Source of the DNA: Methylomonas koyamae
GTDB lineage: Bacteria > Pseudomonadota > Gammaproteobacteria > Methylococcales > Methylomonadaceae
DNA length: 64,000 bases
Direction: 5' to 3'
Assembly (NCBI RefSeq): GCF_019669905.1
Contig: NZ_AP019777.1
Location: 868,001 to 932,000 of the forward strand
The stretch's first letter is position 1. Every line of letters begins with the position of its first letter. The notes beneath the pieces were generated by a model. The model was not told where the DNA came from, did not search any database, and worked only from the letters and a program-made list of their open reading frames with translations. Made by a program: the position numbers and the translations under genes. Below are positions 35,282 through 44,198 of this stretch, one piece after another.

Positions 35282-35728
35282 ATGCAAAATAAAACTATTT
35301 TAATCGGTTCGCTGCTATTGGCATCGTCAGCGGCTTTTGCCGAAACCGGCGTTTTGGAAGGCGTCGCGAAGCAGGCGGCAAAAGATACGGCGGCAGCGGT
35401 AGCGCCCGGCGCGGTGCAACGTGCGGAGCAGGCCAACCAAGCCTTGGAGCAGGCTCAGGAGGTCAAACAGGGCGTCGAAAATGCTCCCGGCGCCTTGAAA
35501 AACCAGGCTAAGGAAGCCGTGAAAGACGCCGCGCAGCAGAAGCTGGAGCAAGCGGTGCCGGCCGAAGTGAAACAGGGCGCGGAAACCGTTAAAGCCGGCA
35601 AGGAAGCCGCTGCAAATCTGAAAGGCAAGGTCGATGCCGCTCCCAAGTCCGCCGGCGACGCGGTCAAGGCCGCCAAAGGCAAGGCCAAGCGAAAAGCTGC
35701 CGCCAAAGCCCTGGATTTGCTCAACTAA
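35282..35728 (+). CDS. Secreted Ala/Lys-rich helical protein
   Basis: 148 residues with a Sec signal peptide cleaved after AAFA. The mature part is almost wholly alanine, lysine, glutamate and glutamine, predicted as a long amphipathic helix with repeats such as VKQGVENAPGALKNQAKEAV and VKAAKGKAKRKAAAKA. AAGGAG precedes ATG. It resembles apolipoprotein-like or LEA-like envelope proteins in composition; no family is assigned. Confidence 0.65.
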   Translation: MQNKTILIGSLLLASSAAFAETGVLEGVAKQAAKDTAAAVAPGAVQRAEQANQALEQAQEVKQGVENAPGALKNQAKEAVKDAAQQKLEQAVPAEVKQGAETVKAGKEAAANLKGKVDAAPKSAGDAVKAAKGKAKRKAAAKALDLLN

Positions 35729-35968
35729 GTCGGCTAGACGGGCGGCGGTTTCGGCCGTCGCCCGCGATTTGCTAACATTACGGCTAGGCTCCATGGGCGG
35801 ACCATGCGAGTCGGCTCGGTCCGGACAACGGAGTTGGGTACCGCTGCTCTCTGACCCGAATTGATAAGCCAACGGTGAACGCCGATATGGTGCCGTGAAG
35901 ACGATTCGATACGAATCCCGGCCCATTCGCTATCATTAGCGCTCTTCCCTCAAAACCCGTCCGCCACC

Positions 35969-36319
35969 ATGCTTAATGCCGCCCAACTCAAAGCTTTGTC
36001 GGTTTTTGCGATATTCGCGATCATCGGTTTCGGCCCGATTTCCCCCGGTTGCTTGATCGGCATGTATGTCGTGGTCAAGCGTCCCGAGTGGTTTCGCCGT
36101 TTGGTACGCGGCATCTACGCCTATCCCGACGACGTCGATTTTGTTACCGCCGCCGAAACCCGCGCGGCCCGCATCAAAAGTTTCGCCAGCCTCTTGCTGC
36201 TGTTTTTAGTCGATATCGTACCGCTGCCGGTCACGCCGGTGGTCGCCTTTGCCATCATCCTGAGCCGGCCCGCCTGGTTTTACCGGACGGCCAGACGCAT
36301 TTACGGGCAAGCGGCGTGA
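35969..36319 (+). CDS. Hypothetical two-helix membrane protein
   Basis: 116 residues with two hydrophobic helices: one near residues 10-35 (AIFAIIGFGPISPGCLIGMYVVV) and one near 73-95 (LLLLFLVDIVPLPVTPVVAFAIIL), separated by a charged cytoplasmic loop. Small, basic at the end. No domain recognised. The 190 bases that follow, to kdpC, contain no supported gene. Confidence 0.6.
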   Translation: MLNAAQLKALSVFAIFAIIGFGPISPGCLIGMYVVVKRPEWFRRLVRGIYAYPDDVDFVTAAETRAARIKSFASLLLLFLVDIVPLPVTPVVAFAIILSRPAWFYRTARRIYGQAA

Positions 36320-36509
36320 GGCAAAGCTCGGTTGGCTGATAGCCGGAACCGACGAAATTTAAACCGGAGTTTGCAACGCGCGCCAGCGCTGATTGTTTAC
36401 CCTCGTATCTTCCTGCTTGTGGCCGGAAGCAGACCGCGGCCGGCTCTCGCGTCTAAAACCCCATTCGCGCCGGCCGCGTTTTGCCGTTTTCTGTGCCGGA
36501 TCGGATAGG

Positions 36510-37100
36510 CTAATTCGGAGCAGGAAAACTAGCGGCGTCCAATGCCAGATTCAGTCGTAACACGTTGACCCTGGGTTCGCCGAATACGCCCCATTGCCGG
36601 CCTTCGCTGTTGGCTTGGATCAAATCCCGTAATTGGCGCTCATCGATTTTTCTTAATCTGGCAACGCGTTTCAATTGGTATTCCGCCGCCGCCGGACTGA
36701 TATGCGGGTCCAGGCCGCTGGCGGAAGCGGTGACCAGATCGACCGGCACCGGCGCTTTATTATCCGGATCGGCCTGTTTCAGGGCCTGGATGCGGGCGGC
36801 GACGGCGTCGGCCAACGCCGGATTGGTCGGCCCCAGGTTTGAGCCACCGGAGGCGGCGGCATTGTAAGGATAAGGCGCGGTGGCCGACGGCCGGCTCCAA
36901 AAGTATTCCGGTTCGCTGAAGCTTTGCCCTATCAGTTTTGAGCCGACCGCATCGCCATTGGCCGTTTTGATCACACTGCCGTTGGATTGCTCGGCAAATA
37001 GGGTTTGGGCAATTAACGTAACCAGTGCCGGATAGGCGGCGCCGGTAATGAACGTTAATAGCAACAGCATCGTCGCTGCGGGTCTTAAATAACTGGACAT
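36510..37100 (-). CDS. kdpC: Potassium-transporting ATPase subunit KdpC
   Basis: Small subunit of the high-affinity K+ P-type ATPase, 196 residues, with one N-terminal membrane helix and the conserved [12 protein letters not shown] and [13 protein letters not shown] segments. It stabilises the KdpFABC complex. Last gene of the minus-strand kdp operon; kdpDE, the usual sensor/regulator pair, are not seen downstream within the window. Confidence 0.95.
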   Translation of the reverse strand: MSSYLRPAATMLLLLTFITGAAYPALVTLIAQTLFAEQSNGSVIKTANGDAVGSKLIGQSFSEPEYFWSRPSATAPYPYNAAASGGSNLGPTNPALADAVAARIQALKQADPDNKAPVPVDLVTASASGLDPHISPAAAEYQLKRVARLRKIDERQLRDLIQANSEGRQWGVFGEPRVNVLRLNLALDAASFPAPN

Positions 37101-37109
37101 AGTCGCTCC

Positions 37110-39263
37110 TTACACCAAGTTCATGGCTACCAAAAACAAATCGATGGCCTTGATGCCGATAAACGGCACGATCAAGCCGCCGACGCCGTAGATCAGCAAG
37201 TTGTTGTGCAGCAGTTGCTCGGCGCCGACCGGGCGGTATTTGATGCCTTTCAACGCCAGCGGGATCAGGGCGATGATGATCAAGGCATTGAAAATCACCG
37301 CCGACAGGATCGCGCTGGCCGGCGTGGCCAACTGCATGACGTTCAACACGTTCAGCACCGGATAAGTCGTCGCAAACGCGGCCGGAATGATCGCAAAATA
37401 CTTGGCGACGTCGTTGGCGATGCTGAAGGTAGTTAGCGCGCCGCGGGTCATCAGCATTTGCTTGCCGGTTTCGACGATTTCGATCAGCTTGGTCGGGTTG
37501 GAATCCAGATCGACCATGTTGCCGGCCTCCTTGGCGGCCTGAGTGCCGCTGTTCATCGCCACCGCGACGTCGGCCTGCGCCAGCGCCGGGGCGTCGTTGG
37601 TACCGTCGCCGGTCATCGCCACCAACCGGCCGTCGCTTTGGTGCTGGCGGATCAAGGCCAATTTGGCTTCCGGCGTGGCTTCGGCCAGGAAGTCGTCGAC
37701 GCCGGCTTCGGCGGCGATGGCGGCGGCGGTCAGACGGTTGTCGCCGGTAATCATGATGGTTTTGATGCCCATCTGCCGCAACTCGATGAAGCGTTCCTTG
37801 ATGCCGCCCTTGACGATGTCTTTGAGCTCGATCACGCCCAAGGCCTTGTCGCCTTCGGCGACTACCAGCGGCGTGCTGCCGCGCCGCGCGACATCGTCGA
37901 CCAGGTTCTTCAGTTCGGCCGGCCATTTACCGCCTTGGGCTTCGATGTGCTGGCGGATGGAGTCGGCGGCGCCCTTGCGGATTTGCCGCAACCCGTCACC
38001 CCCGTCCCCTCTCGGCAACTGCTCCTGGCGTTGCTCTACCTCCTGCGTCCATGCAGTCGTCCCAGTGGGAGAGGGGAGATTTACGCCGCTCATCCGGGTT
38101 TGCGCGCTGAAATGGACGAAGGTGGCGCCCAGGGAATGAATGTCGCGTTCGCGTAAACCGAACTTTTGTTTGGCCAGTATCACCACGCTGCGGCCTTCCG
38201 GAGTTTCGTCGGCCAGCGAGGCCAGTTGCGCGGCATCGGCCAGTTGTTTGTCCGATACGCCCTTGACCGGAAAGAAACCGGAGGCTTGGCGGTTGCCCAA
38301 GGTGATGGTGCCGGTTTTGTCCAGCAGCAGCACATCGACGTCGCCGGCCGCTTCCACCGCCCGGCCGGAGGTGGCGATGACGTTTTTCTGCATCATCCGG
38401 CCGATGCCGGCCACGCCGATGGCCGACAACAGGCCGCCGATCGTGGTGGGGATCAGGCAAACCAGCAAGGCCACCAATACCGTGACGCTAATCGGGCTGC
38501 CGCTGCCGGCGGTTTCCACGCTGTAAATCGAAAACGGCAGCAAGGTCACCGTGGCCAGCAGAAATACCAAGGTCAGCGCGACCAGTAAAATGGTCAGGGC
38601 GATTTCGTTCGGGGTTTTCTGGCGCTTGGCCCCTTCCACCATGCCGATCATCCGGTCGAGGAAGCTCTCGCCGGGATTGGTGGTAATGCGCACCACCAGC
38701 CAGTCGGACAACACCCGGGTACCGCCGGTCACCGAACTGAAGTCGCCGCCGGATTCCCTGATCACCGGCGCCGACTCACCGGTAATGGCGCTTTCGTCGA
38801 CCGAGGCCACGCCTTCGATGACGTCGCCGTCGCCCGGTACGAAGTCGCCGGCTTCGATCAGCACCACGTCGCCTCTGCGCAGGCTGGAACCGGCGACTTT
38901 GCTGTAGTTGGCGCCATATTTCGCTTCATCCAGCTTTTTGGCGGCGATGTCGCGCTTGGCGCTGCGCAGAAAGGCGGCTTGGGCCTTGCTGCGGCCTTCC
39001 GCGACCGCTTCGGCGAAATTGGCGAACAGCACGGTAAACCACAGCCAAAGCGTAATCGCCAGGATAAAACCGGCCGGTTCTTCGCTGCCGCCGTTCCAGG
39101 CTTGCAGCCACAATACGCTAGTCAGCATGCTGCCGAGGTAGACCACGAACATCACCGGATTTTTCCATTGCTGGCGTGGCGTCAGTTTGGCAAAGGCGTC
39201 GAAAAACGCCTGTTGCAGGATTTGCGGGTCCATCAAGGACGTTGTTGCGGGTTTGCTGGTCAT
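37110..39263 (-). CDS. kdpB: Potassium-transporting ATPase subunit KdpB with an in-frame insertion
   Basis: P-type ATPase catalytic subunit, 717 residues against about 680 usually. It has [20 protein letters not shown] (phosphorylated Asp), [26 protein letters not shown] and the terminal membrane helices. Between MSGVN and RQIRKGA in the nucleotide-binding domain lies a foreign-looking ~30-residue segment ([12 protein letters not shown]...LPRGDGGDG) encoded at about 37990-38085, whose DNA ends in the inverted pair CCCCTCTC / GAGAGGGG. The insertion keeps frame, so the protein is probably still made, but its effect on nucleotide binding is uncertain. Confidence 0.92.
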   Translation of the reverse strand: MTSKPATTSLMDPQILQQAFFDAFAKLTPRQQWKNPVMFVVYLGSMLTSVLWLQAWNGGSEEPAGFILAITLWLWFTVLFANFAEAVAEGRSKAQAAFLRSAKRDIAAKKLDEAKYGANYSKVAGSSLRRGDVVLIEAGDFVPGDGDVIEGVASVDESAITGESAPVIRESGGDFSSVTGGTRVLSDWLVVRITTNPGESFLDRMIGMVEGAKRQKTPNEIALTILLVALTLVFLLATVTLLPFSIYSVETAGSGSPISVTVLVALLVCLIPTTIGGLLSAIGVAGIGRMMQKNVIATSGRAVEAAGDVDVLLLDKTGTITLGNRQASGFFPVKGVSDKQLADAAQLASLADETPEGRSVVILAKQKFGLRERDIHSLGATFVHFSAQTRMSGVNLPSPTGTTAWTQEVEQRQEQLPRGDGGDGLRQIRKGAADSIRQHIEAQGGKWPAELKNLVDDVARRGSTPLVVAEGDKALGVIELKDIVKGGIKERFIELRQMGIKTIMITGDNRLTAAAIAAEAGVDDFLAEATPEAKLALIRQHQSDGRLVAMTGDGTNDAPALAQADVAVAMNSGTQAAKEAGNMVDLDSNPTKLIEIVETGKQMLMTRGALTTFSIANDVAKYFAIIPAAFATTYPVLNVLNVMQLATPASAILSAVIFNALIIIALIPLALKGIKYRPVGAEQLLHNNLLIYGVGGLIVPFIGIKAIDLFLVAMNLV
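37990..38090. repeat. Palindromic REP-like element inserted in kdpB
   Basis: Arms CCCCTCTC (38006-38013) and GAGAGGGG (38069-38076) bracket about 55 bases. The left flank GTCACCCCCGTCCCCTC and right flank CCCAGTGGGAGAGGGG match a widespread proteobacterial intergenic palindrome, here inside an ORF. A simpler relative sits in kdpA at 40510-40545. Confidence 0.6.
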
Positions 39264-39409
39264 AGTGTTTCCTATATCGATTCTATGTCGGCCGGAATAA
39301 AGCAGTTACGGCGATAGCGCAAACCGCTGTTTCCGGCGAATGGCTTTGCCGGAAACGCCCACCCTTGCTAACGCCGGGTGGGCTTATTCCGGCCTACGGC
39401 GCTATCGGT
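39264..39409. repeat. kdpB-kdpA spacer containing REP-like GCCGGAA/CGGGTGGGC modules
   Basis: Between kdpB and kdpA are inverted motifs TTCCGGCGAATGGCTTTGCCGGAAA and GCCCACCCTTGCTAACGCCGGGTGGGC, ending GGAATAAGC in reverse. They recall the ends of the long repeats at 6905-6970 and 7273-7305. kdpA and kdpB are usually almost adjacent, so this spacer is an insertion. Confidence 0.55.
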
Positions 39410-41218
39410 CTACGGTTTAAGCATTTGCAAATGCTCGACGATAGGCCCTAAAGCCAGTGCCGGCACGAAAGTCAGCGCGCCGACCATCAGCACGGTGACG
39501 ATCAGCAACACCGCGAATAACGGCGTATGGGTCGGCAGCGTGCCGGGACCGACCGGCACCGTCTTTTTGGCGGCCAAGGAACCGGCAATCGCCAGCACCG
39601 GAATCATCAGCCAATAGCGGGAGAACAACATCGCCAGCCCCAGCCAGAAGTTGTAAAACGGCACGTTGGCCGACAAGCCGCCGAAAGCGCTGCCGTTGTT
39701 GTTGCCGGCCGAAGACCAGGCGTACAGCACTTCGCTGAAACCGTGGGCACCGGGGTTGAAGATCGAGGCCTTACCGGCGTCCAGCATCAGACTCAATGCG
39801 GTGCCGCCCAACACCATCAACGGCGGGATCAAGATGACGATGGCGGCCATTTTCATCTCGAACGCTTCGATCTTTTTGCCCAGATACTCCGGGGTGCGGC
39901 CTATCATCAGGCCAGCGATGAACACCGCGACGATGGCGAATACGATCATGCCGTATAAACCGGAACCGACGCCGCCGAAAATGACTTCGCCGAGTTGCAT
40001 CAGCCACATCGGGACCATACCGCCGATGGGCGTGTAGGAGTCGTGCATCGAATTGACCGAACCGTTGGAGGCGGCGGTGGTCGCTACCGCCCATAAAGCG
40101 GAATTGACGATGCCGAAGCGGGCTTCCTTGCCTTCCATATTGCCGCCGGCTTGTTGTGCGCCGATACTTTGATCGACGCTCAATGCCGTCAGGGCCGGGT
40201 TACCGTGTTGCTCGGCCGGTACCGTGACGAAGATCAAGGCGACGAAAACCAGCGTCATCGCCGCCAGAATGGCCCAACCTTGGCGAGTGTCGCCGACCAT
40301 AAAACCGAAGCTGTAACACAGCGCGGCCGGAATCAGCAGAATGGCCAGCATCTCCAAAAAGTTGGACAGCGGCGTCGGGTTCTCGAACGGATGAGCCGAG
40401 TTGACGTTGAAGAAGCCGCCGCCGTTGGTACCTAATTGCTTGATGGCAATTTGCGAGGCGGCCGGACCCAGGGCCAGGATTTGTTTGGTCGATTTGCCAG
40501 TTTGATTCTCCTCACCGCTACCCTCTCCAGCAGGCGAGGGAGCTAAACCCATCGACTGCGCATCAACCGTATTGTTTGAGGTTTCCAACAAGCTTACAGT
40601 CCGATCCGGGTTGAAGGTCTGCACCACGCCCTGGCCGACCAGCGCCAGCGACAGCAGCAAGGACAGCGGCAGCAGGATGTATAAGGTGCTGCGGGTCATA
40701 TCGACCCAGAAATTACCGATACCCTGGGCGTTGCGGCGGGCGAAGCCGCGAATCAACGCCACCAGCACCGCCATGCCGCTGGCCGCCGACAGAAAGTTTT
40801 GCACGTTCAGCCCCAGCATTTGCGTCAGATAGCTCATCGTCGCCTCGCCGCTATAACCTTGCCAGTCGGTATTGGTGGCAAAGCTGACCGCGGTATTGAA
40901 CGCCGAATCCGGGGGCACCGCCGGCAAGGCTTGCGGATTCAACGGCAGAACGTCTTGAAAGCGTTGTAAGCCATAGACCGCCAACAAGCCGAACAGATTG
41001 AAAGCCAAGGTCGCCAAGGCATATTGCTGCCAGCGCATGTCTTGCTCGGGATCGACCCCGCTCAGCCGGTAACACAACCGTTCTAGCCCGGCGAACCAGC
41101 GGTTCAAGCCCACCGACTCGTCTTGATAAACCCGCGCCATATAACTGCCCAGCGGCTTGGCCAGCGCAATCAGCGCGATCAGATAAATAGCGATTTGCAA
41201 AAAATCCGGTCCGTTCAT
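39410..41218 (-). CDS. kdpA: Potassium-transporting ATPase subunit KdpA with a short in-frame insertion
   Basis: K+ channel-like subunit, 602 residues against about 560 usually, with ten or so membrane helices and selectivity-filter motifs including TNGGGFFNVNSAHPFENPTPL and SAGNNNGSAFGGL. Residues around 235-250 read GLAPSPAGEGSGEEN, a translated palindromic repeat inserted in a periplasmic loop just before LALGPAASQIAIKQLG. ATG at 41218 overlaps the kdpF stop; the longer upstream start is not needed. Confidence 0.92.
   Translation of the reverse strand: MNGPDFLQIAIYLIALIALAKPLGSYMARVYQDESVGLNRWFAGLERLCYRLSGVDPEQDMRWQQYALATLAFNLFGLLAVYGLQRFQDVLPLNPQALPAVPPDSAFNTAVSFATNTDWQGYSGEATMSYLTQMLGLNVQNFLSAASGMAVLVALIRGFARRNAQGIGNFWVDMTRSTLYILLPLSLLLSLALVGQGVVQTFNPDRTVSLLETSNNTVDAQSMGLAPSPAGEGSGEENQTGKSTKQILALGPAASQIAIKQLGTNGGGFFNVNSAHPFENPTPLSNFLEMLAILLIPAALCYSFGFMVGDTRQGWAILAAMTLVFVALIFVTVPAEQHGNPALTALSVDQSIGAQQAGGNMEGKEARFGIVNSALWAVATTAASNGSVNSMHDSYTPIGGMVPMWLMQLGEVIFGGVGSGLYGMIVFAIVAVFIAGLMIGRTPEYLGKKIEAFEMKMAAIVILIPPLMVLGGTALSLMLDAGKASIFNPGAHGFSEVLYAWSSAGNNNGSAFGGLSANVPFYNFWLGLAMLFSRYWLMIPVLAIAGSLAAKKTVPVGPGTLPTHTPLFAVLLIVTVLMVGALTFVPALALGPIVEHLQMLKP
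40510..40545. repeat. Palindromic repeat inserted in kdpA
   Basis: CTCACCGCTACCCTCTCCAG...GCGAGGGAGC on the plus strand is a diverged copy of the palindrome class seen in kdpB. Inverted core CCCTC / GAGGG. It encodes the LAPSPAGEGSGEE peptide in the sense frame. Confidence 0.6.
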
Positions 41219-41307
41219 CAGAATTTCTCCGGGCAAAACAGCGCGACCAGCAGATAGACGAACACGGCCAGCGCCAGCCCGCCGCTCAGTAAATAAATCC
41301 AGCTCAT
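41218..41307 (-). CDS. kdpF: KdpF small subunit (29 aa)
   Basis: Single membrane-spanning peptide that stabilises the Kdp complex. Sequence runs MSWIYLLSGGLALAVFVYL and continues hydrophobic, ending CPEKF, a KdpF pattern. Its stop overlaps the kdpA ATG and its ATG overlaps the stop of the small peptide upstream. Confidence 0.85.
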   Translation of the reverse strand: MSWIYLLSGGLALAVFVYLLVALFCPEKF

Positions 41308-41396
41308 GCTTGCCCCCTCAGCGCATCGCAGCCCGCCACTAACATGACGGTGGCGGCGAAGAAGACGGCCGTTACCAGCAAATACAGGGTGTCCAT
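41304..41396 (-). CDS. Small membrane peptide leading the kdp operon (30 aa)
   Basis: ORF starting MDTLYLLVTAVFFAATVML with one hydrophobic helix and a short Cys-containing tail. It has a GTGGAGGT ribosome binding site and its stop overlaps the kdpF start (ATGA), so translational coupling is likely. Similar small ORFs precede kdpF in other proteobacteria; function is not known to me. Confidence 0.65.
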   Translation of the reverse strand: MDTLYLLVTAVFFAATVMLVAGCDALRGQA

Positions 41397-41465
41397 CGTT
41401 ACCTCCACTAAATTAAGCCGGCTTTGCAGCCGTTATCGATTGGGTGGCGATAGGGTAAAGACCGG

Positions 41466-41499
41466 CCGGTAAAAATGCCGTAAAAATGGCGTTTACCGG
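41466..41499 (-). promoter_or_regulatory. Inverted repeat upstream of the kdp operon
   Basis: CCGGTAAAAATGCC (41466-41479) and GGCGTTTACCGG (41488-41499) form a near-perfect hairpin about 70 bases before the first kdp ORF, next to an AT-rich tract (TATAAGAATTTTATAT) that could hold the promoter. It may be an operator (KdpE or other) or a leader hairpin. The remaining ~180 bases to bcp show no gene. Confidence 0.35.
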
Positions 41500-41744
41500 G
41501 ATAAAGAAAATATAAGAATTTTATATTTGGCCGCGGCTGCGGAAAATGAAATGCCGGAGCTTATTTGGCTCGGCTATCGTAGCGTTACGTAGTGGCTGAA
41601 TTGTACGTCGGCCCGTTTGGCAGCAATAGGAACAGGGTAAGGTCGGAACGAAGTGTCGGCCTGGCGGCCTTAGCGAAGGGGTTGGCGATATTAAAAACGG
41701 GAACCGGGTTCCGGCGCATGCCGCAACCCGGCCGTCCCGCCGGG

Positions 41745-42224
41745 TTAAGCCGCCGCCAAACCTTTGACGATATCCAATACCGCTTGGGCGTGGCCTTCGT
41801 GGTTGACGCCGTACATGGCTTCCACCAGCTTGCCGTCTTTATCGATAATGAAAGTTGAGCGAACGATTTTCCATTTTTTGATGCCGTCCTTTTCCACTTC
41901 CTGCCAGGTGCCGTAACTGTCGCACAGTGTGCCGTCGGTGTCGGCCAGCAGTTGTACGTTCAGGCCGTATTTGGCGATGAAGGCGCGATGGCTTTCGCAA
42001 TCGTCTTTGCTGACGCCGATCACGACGGTATCCAGCGCCGCGAATTCGTCGGCCAGGCCGGTAAAGTCGTTGGCTTCTACGGTACAGCCGGGGGTGTCGT
42101 CCTTCGGATAAAAGTACAGCACGACGTTCTTTTCACCCTGATAGTCGGCCAGATAAACCGGTTTATTGTGTTGGTTGACGGCGCGGAAGAAGGGCGCTTC
42201 CTGGTTTTTTTCTAATTGTGACAT
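41745..42224 (-). CDS. bcp: Thiol peroxidase Bcp (peroxiredoxin Q)
   Basis: Thioredoxin-dependent peroxidase, 159 residues, cytoplasmic. The active-site segment is YPKDDTPGCTVEANDF, with the peroxidatic Cys near residue 47. The resolving cysteine that E. coli Bcp has five residues later is replaced here, so this is a 1-Cys-type or uses another thiol. Followed by KDDCESHRAFIAKYGLNVQLLADTDGTLCDSYGTW. AGGAGA lies before ATG. Predicted single gene. Confidence 0.93.
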   Translation of the reverse strand: MSQLEKNQEAPFFRAVNQHNKPVYLADYQGEKNVVLYFYPKDDTPGCTVEANDFTGLADEFAALDTVVIGVSKDDCESHRAFIAKYGLNVQLLADTDGTLCDSYGTWQEVEKDGIKKWKIVRSTFIIDKDGKLVEAMYGVNHEGHAQAVLDIVKGLAAA

Positions 42225-42455
42225 GCGATTCTCCTCTCGATTTCAGCCAGTAGGAACCGGAGCTAAGTCCGGGTGGCGCTGCGTTGGCGGGCGCCGGATT
42301 TTCAAGACCAGCGGTCGTTGAAATTGGGGGCGGCTTCTTGGTGGAAACCGCAATCGGCCGATTATGGACCAAGTTTTCCGGCCCTATCTACCCCAAAAGC
42401 AGTGGGGCAAAGCCGGGCTTGCAGGCTAACGCAGGAAAGGAATCCGGCAAGCCGG

Positions 42456-43133
42456 CTAAGCCCATTGCTCCTCGACTTTGCCGTCGTGGCCGCAGAATAC
42501 CGCGCGGGTCAGGCCGCTGAAAATGCCGTGTTCGACGATGCCGGGAATCGCGTTCAGGCGTTCGTTCAGGGTTTTGCCGTCCAGATTGGATTCGAAAGTC
42601 ACATCCAGCACCAGGCTACCGTGCGACGTGACCACCAGGCCGTCCTGGTTCGGGGTTTGCCGCAGGTTGCCGTGGCCGCCGATTGCCGCCACACTACGCT
42701 GCACCAGGCGCCAGGCGAACGGGCTGACTTCGATCGGTATCGGGAAATTCTCGCCGATCCGCTTTACCCGTTTGCTGGCGTCGATCAGCACCAAGAACGA
42801 GTCGGCGGCCTTGGCCAGCAATTTTTCCCGTACCAAGTCGTAACCGCGGCCTTTCAGCAGTGTCAGGTCCGGCGCCACCTCGTCGGCGCCGTCGACGTAT
42901 AAATCCAGACCGTCGATGTGCTCGATACCGAGCAAGGCCAAACCCAACTGTTTGGCTTTGTTGGCGCTGACCACCGAACTGGACACCACTTTGAATTTCA
43001 AGTTTTCTTCGCTTTGCCGGCGCGCCAGTTCTTCGATGAAAAAATTGGCGGTGGAGCCGGTGCCGAGGCCGACGACCATGCCGTTTTGCACTTGCTGGGC
43101 CGCATAGTGGGCGACGCGTTGTTTATCGTTCAT
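42456..43133 (-). CDS. rpiA: Ribose-5-phosphate isomerase A
   Basis: Interconverts ribose-5-phosphate and ribulose-5-phosphate in the pentose phosphate pathway. The 225 residues hold VVGLGTGSTANFFIEEL, LYVDGADEVAPDLTLLKGRGYDLVREK and the terminal HGIFSGLTRAVFCG. All match RpiA over full length. The enzyme also serves the ribulose-monophosphate cycle in methylotrophs, though nothing here proves that use. Confidence 0.96.
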   Translation of the reverse strand: MNDKQRVAHYAAQQVQNGMVVGLGTGSTANFFIEELARRQSEENLKFKVVSSSVVSANKAKQLGLALLGIEHIDGLDLYVDGADEVAPDLTLLKGRGYDLVREKLLAKAADSFLVLIDASKRVKRIGENFPIPIEVSPFAWRLVQRSVAAIGGHGNLRQTPNQDGLVVTSHGSLVLDVTFESNLDGKTLNERLNAIPGIVEHGIFSGLTRAVFCGHDGKVEEQWA

Positions 43134-43161
43134 GGCCGTCTTCCTCGCAGTTGGGGTGGCT

Positions 43162-44190
43162 TTATTCTTCCAGTTTGGCGATTCGCGCTTCCAGCGCTTT
43201 GAATTTCTGCAGCAGTTCCGGCAGCTTGGCCAGCGCCGCCAATTCCCGCCAGGCGACTTTGCGGTCCTTGGCCGGGCTGCCGAACACTTGGGCGCCGGGA
43301 TCGACGTCGGCCGAGATGCCGCTGCGCGCCATCACCACGGCACGGGAGCCGATTTTGACGTGGTCGGCGACGCCGGTGCTGCCGGCCAGAATTGCGCCGT
43401 CTTCTATCGTGCAGGAGCCGGAGATACCGGATTGGCCGCAGATGATGACGTTGCGGCCGACGATGTTGTTGTGGCCCAGTTGCACCAGATTGTCGATCTT
43501 GCTGCCGGCGCCGATTTTGGTCGCACCCAGCGCGCCGCGGTCGATGCAGGTGTTTGCGCCGATTTCGACGTTGTCGGCGATTTCGACGTGGCCGACGTGC
43601 GGCACTTTGACGTGCTGGTTGTCGCGGAATTTGTAACCGAAGCCGTCGGCGCCGATCACGGCTCCGGCATGGATGATGACGTTATTGCCGATCACGCTGT
43701 GGTCGTAAATCACCGCATTCGGGTGAATATGGCAGTGTTTGCCGATCGAGACGTGGTTGCCGATACGGGCCCCGGCCTCTACGGTGCTGCTGTCGCCGAT
43801 GCTGCTGTGCTGGCCGACCGTGGCGAACGGGCCGACGTGGATGTCGTAGCCCAGCGTCGAGGTATCGGCTAACACCGCATGCTCGGACACTTGGCGTTTT
43901 AGCACCGGTTCCGGGTGCAGCGCCTTGACGGCGTTCAGGAAGCTGATTTCCGGGTCCTTGCACACCAGCAGGGCCAAATTGTCCGGGATATCGCCGTCGA
44001 TCAAGGCTTCGCTGATAAAACAGGCCGAGGCCTGGGTGTCTTTTAAATATTTTTTGTATTTGGCGTCGCTCAACACCGTAACCTGGTGGGCGTGGGCGGA
44101 CATGATGTCTGCGGCGGAGTTGATGAAGGCCGACGCATCGCCGCCGTGTACGTTAGCGTCGCAGAGTTGGGCCAGATCCTTAATAAGCAT
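43162..44190 (-). CDS. lpxD: UDP-3-O-acylglucosamine N-acyltransferase LpxD-like
   Basis: Left-handed beta-helix acyltransferase, 342 residues. An N-terminal ~100-residue domain with FINSAADIMSAHAHQVTVL is followed by many hexapeptide repeats, VIGADGFGYKFRDNQHVKVPHVG, IGANTCIDRGALGATKIGAGSKIDNLVQLGHN and a C-terminal helix. LpxD adds the third and fourth acyl chains of lipid A. ATG 44190 gives the usual start. It stands alone from other lpx genes (an lpxA-like gene begins at 63763), so it may be a second LpxD copy. Confidence 0.88.
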   Translation of the reverse strand: MLIKDLAQLCDANVHGGDASAFINSAADIMSAHAHQVTVLSDAKYKKYLKDTQASACFISEALIDGDIPDNLALLVCKDPEISFLNAVKALHPEPVLKRQVSEHAVLADTSTLGYDIHVGPFATVGQHSSIGDSSTVEAGARIGNHVSIGKHCHIHPNAVIYDHSVIGNNVIIHAGAVIGADGFGYKFRDNQHVKVPHVGHVEIADNVEIGANTCIDRGALGATKIGAGSKIDNLVQLGHNNIVGRNVIICGQSGISGSCTIEDGAILAGSTGVADHVKIGSRAVVMARSGISADVDPGAQVFGSPAKDRKVAWRELAALAKLPELLQKFKALEARIAKLEE

Positions 44191-44198
44191 GCGGTTTC

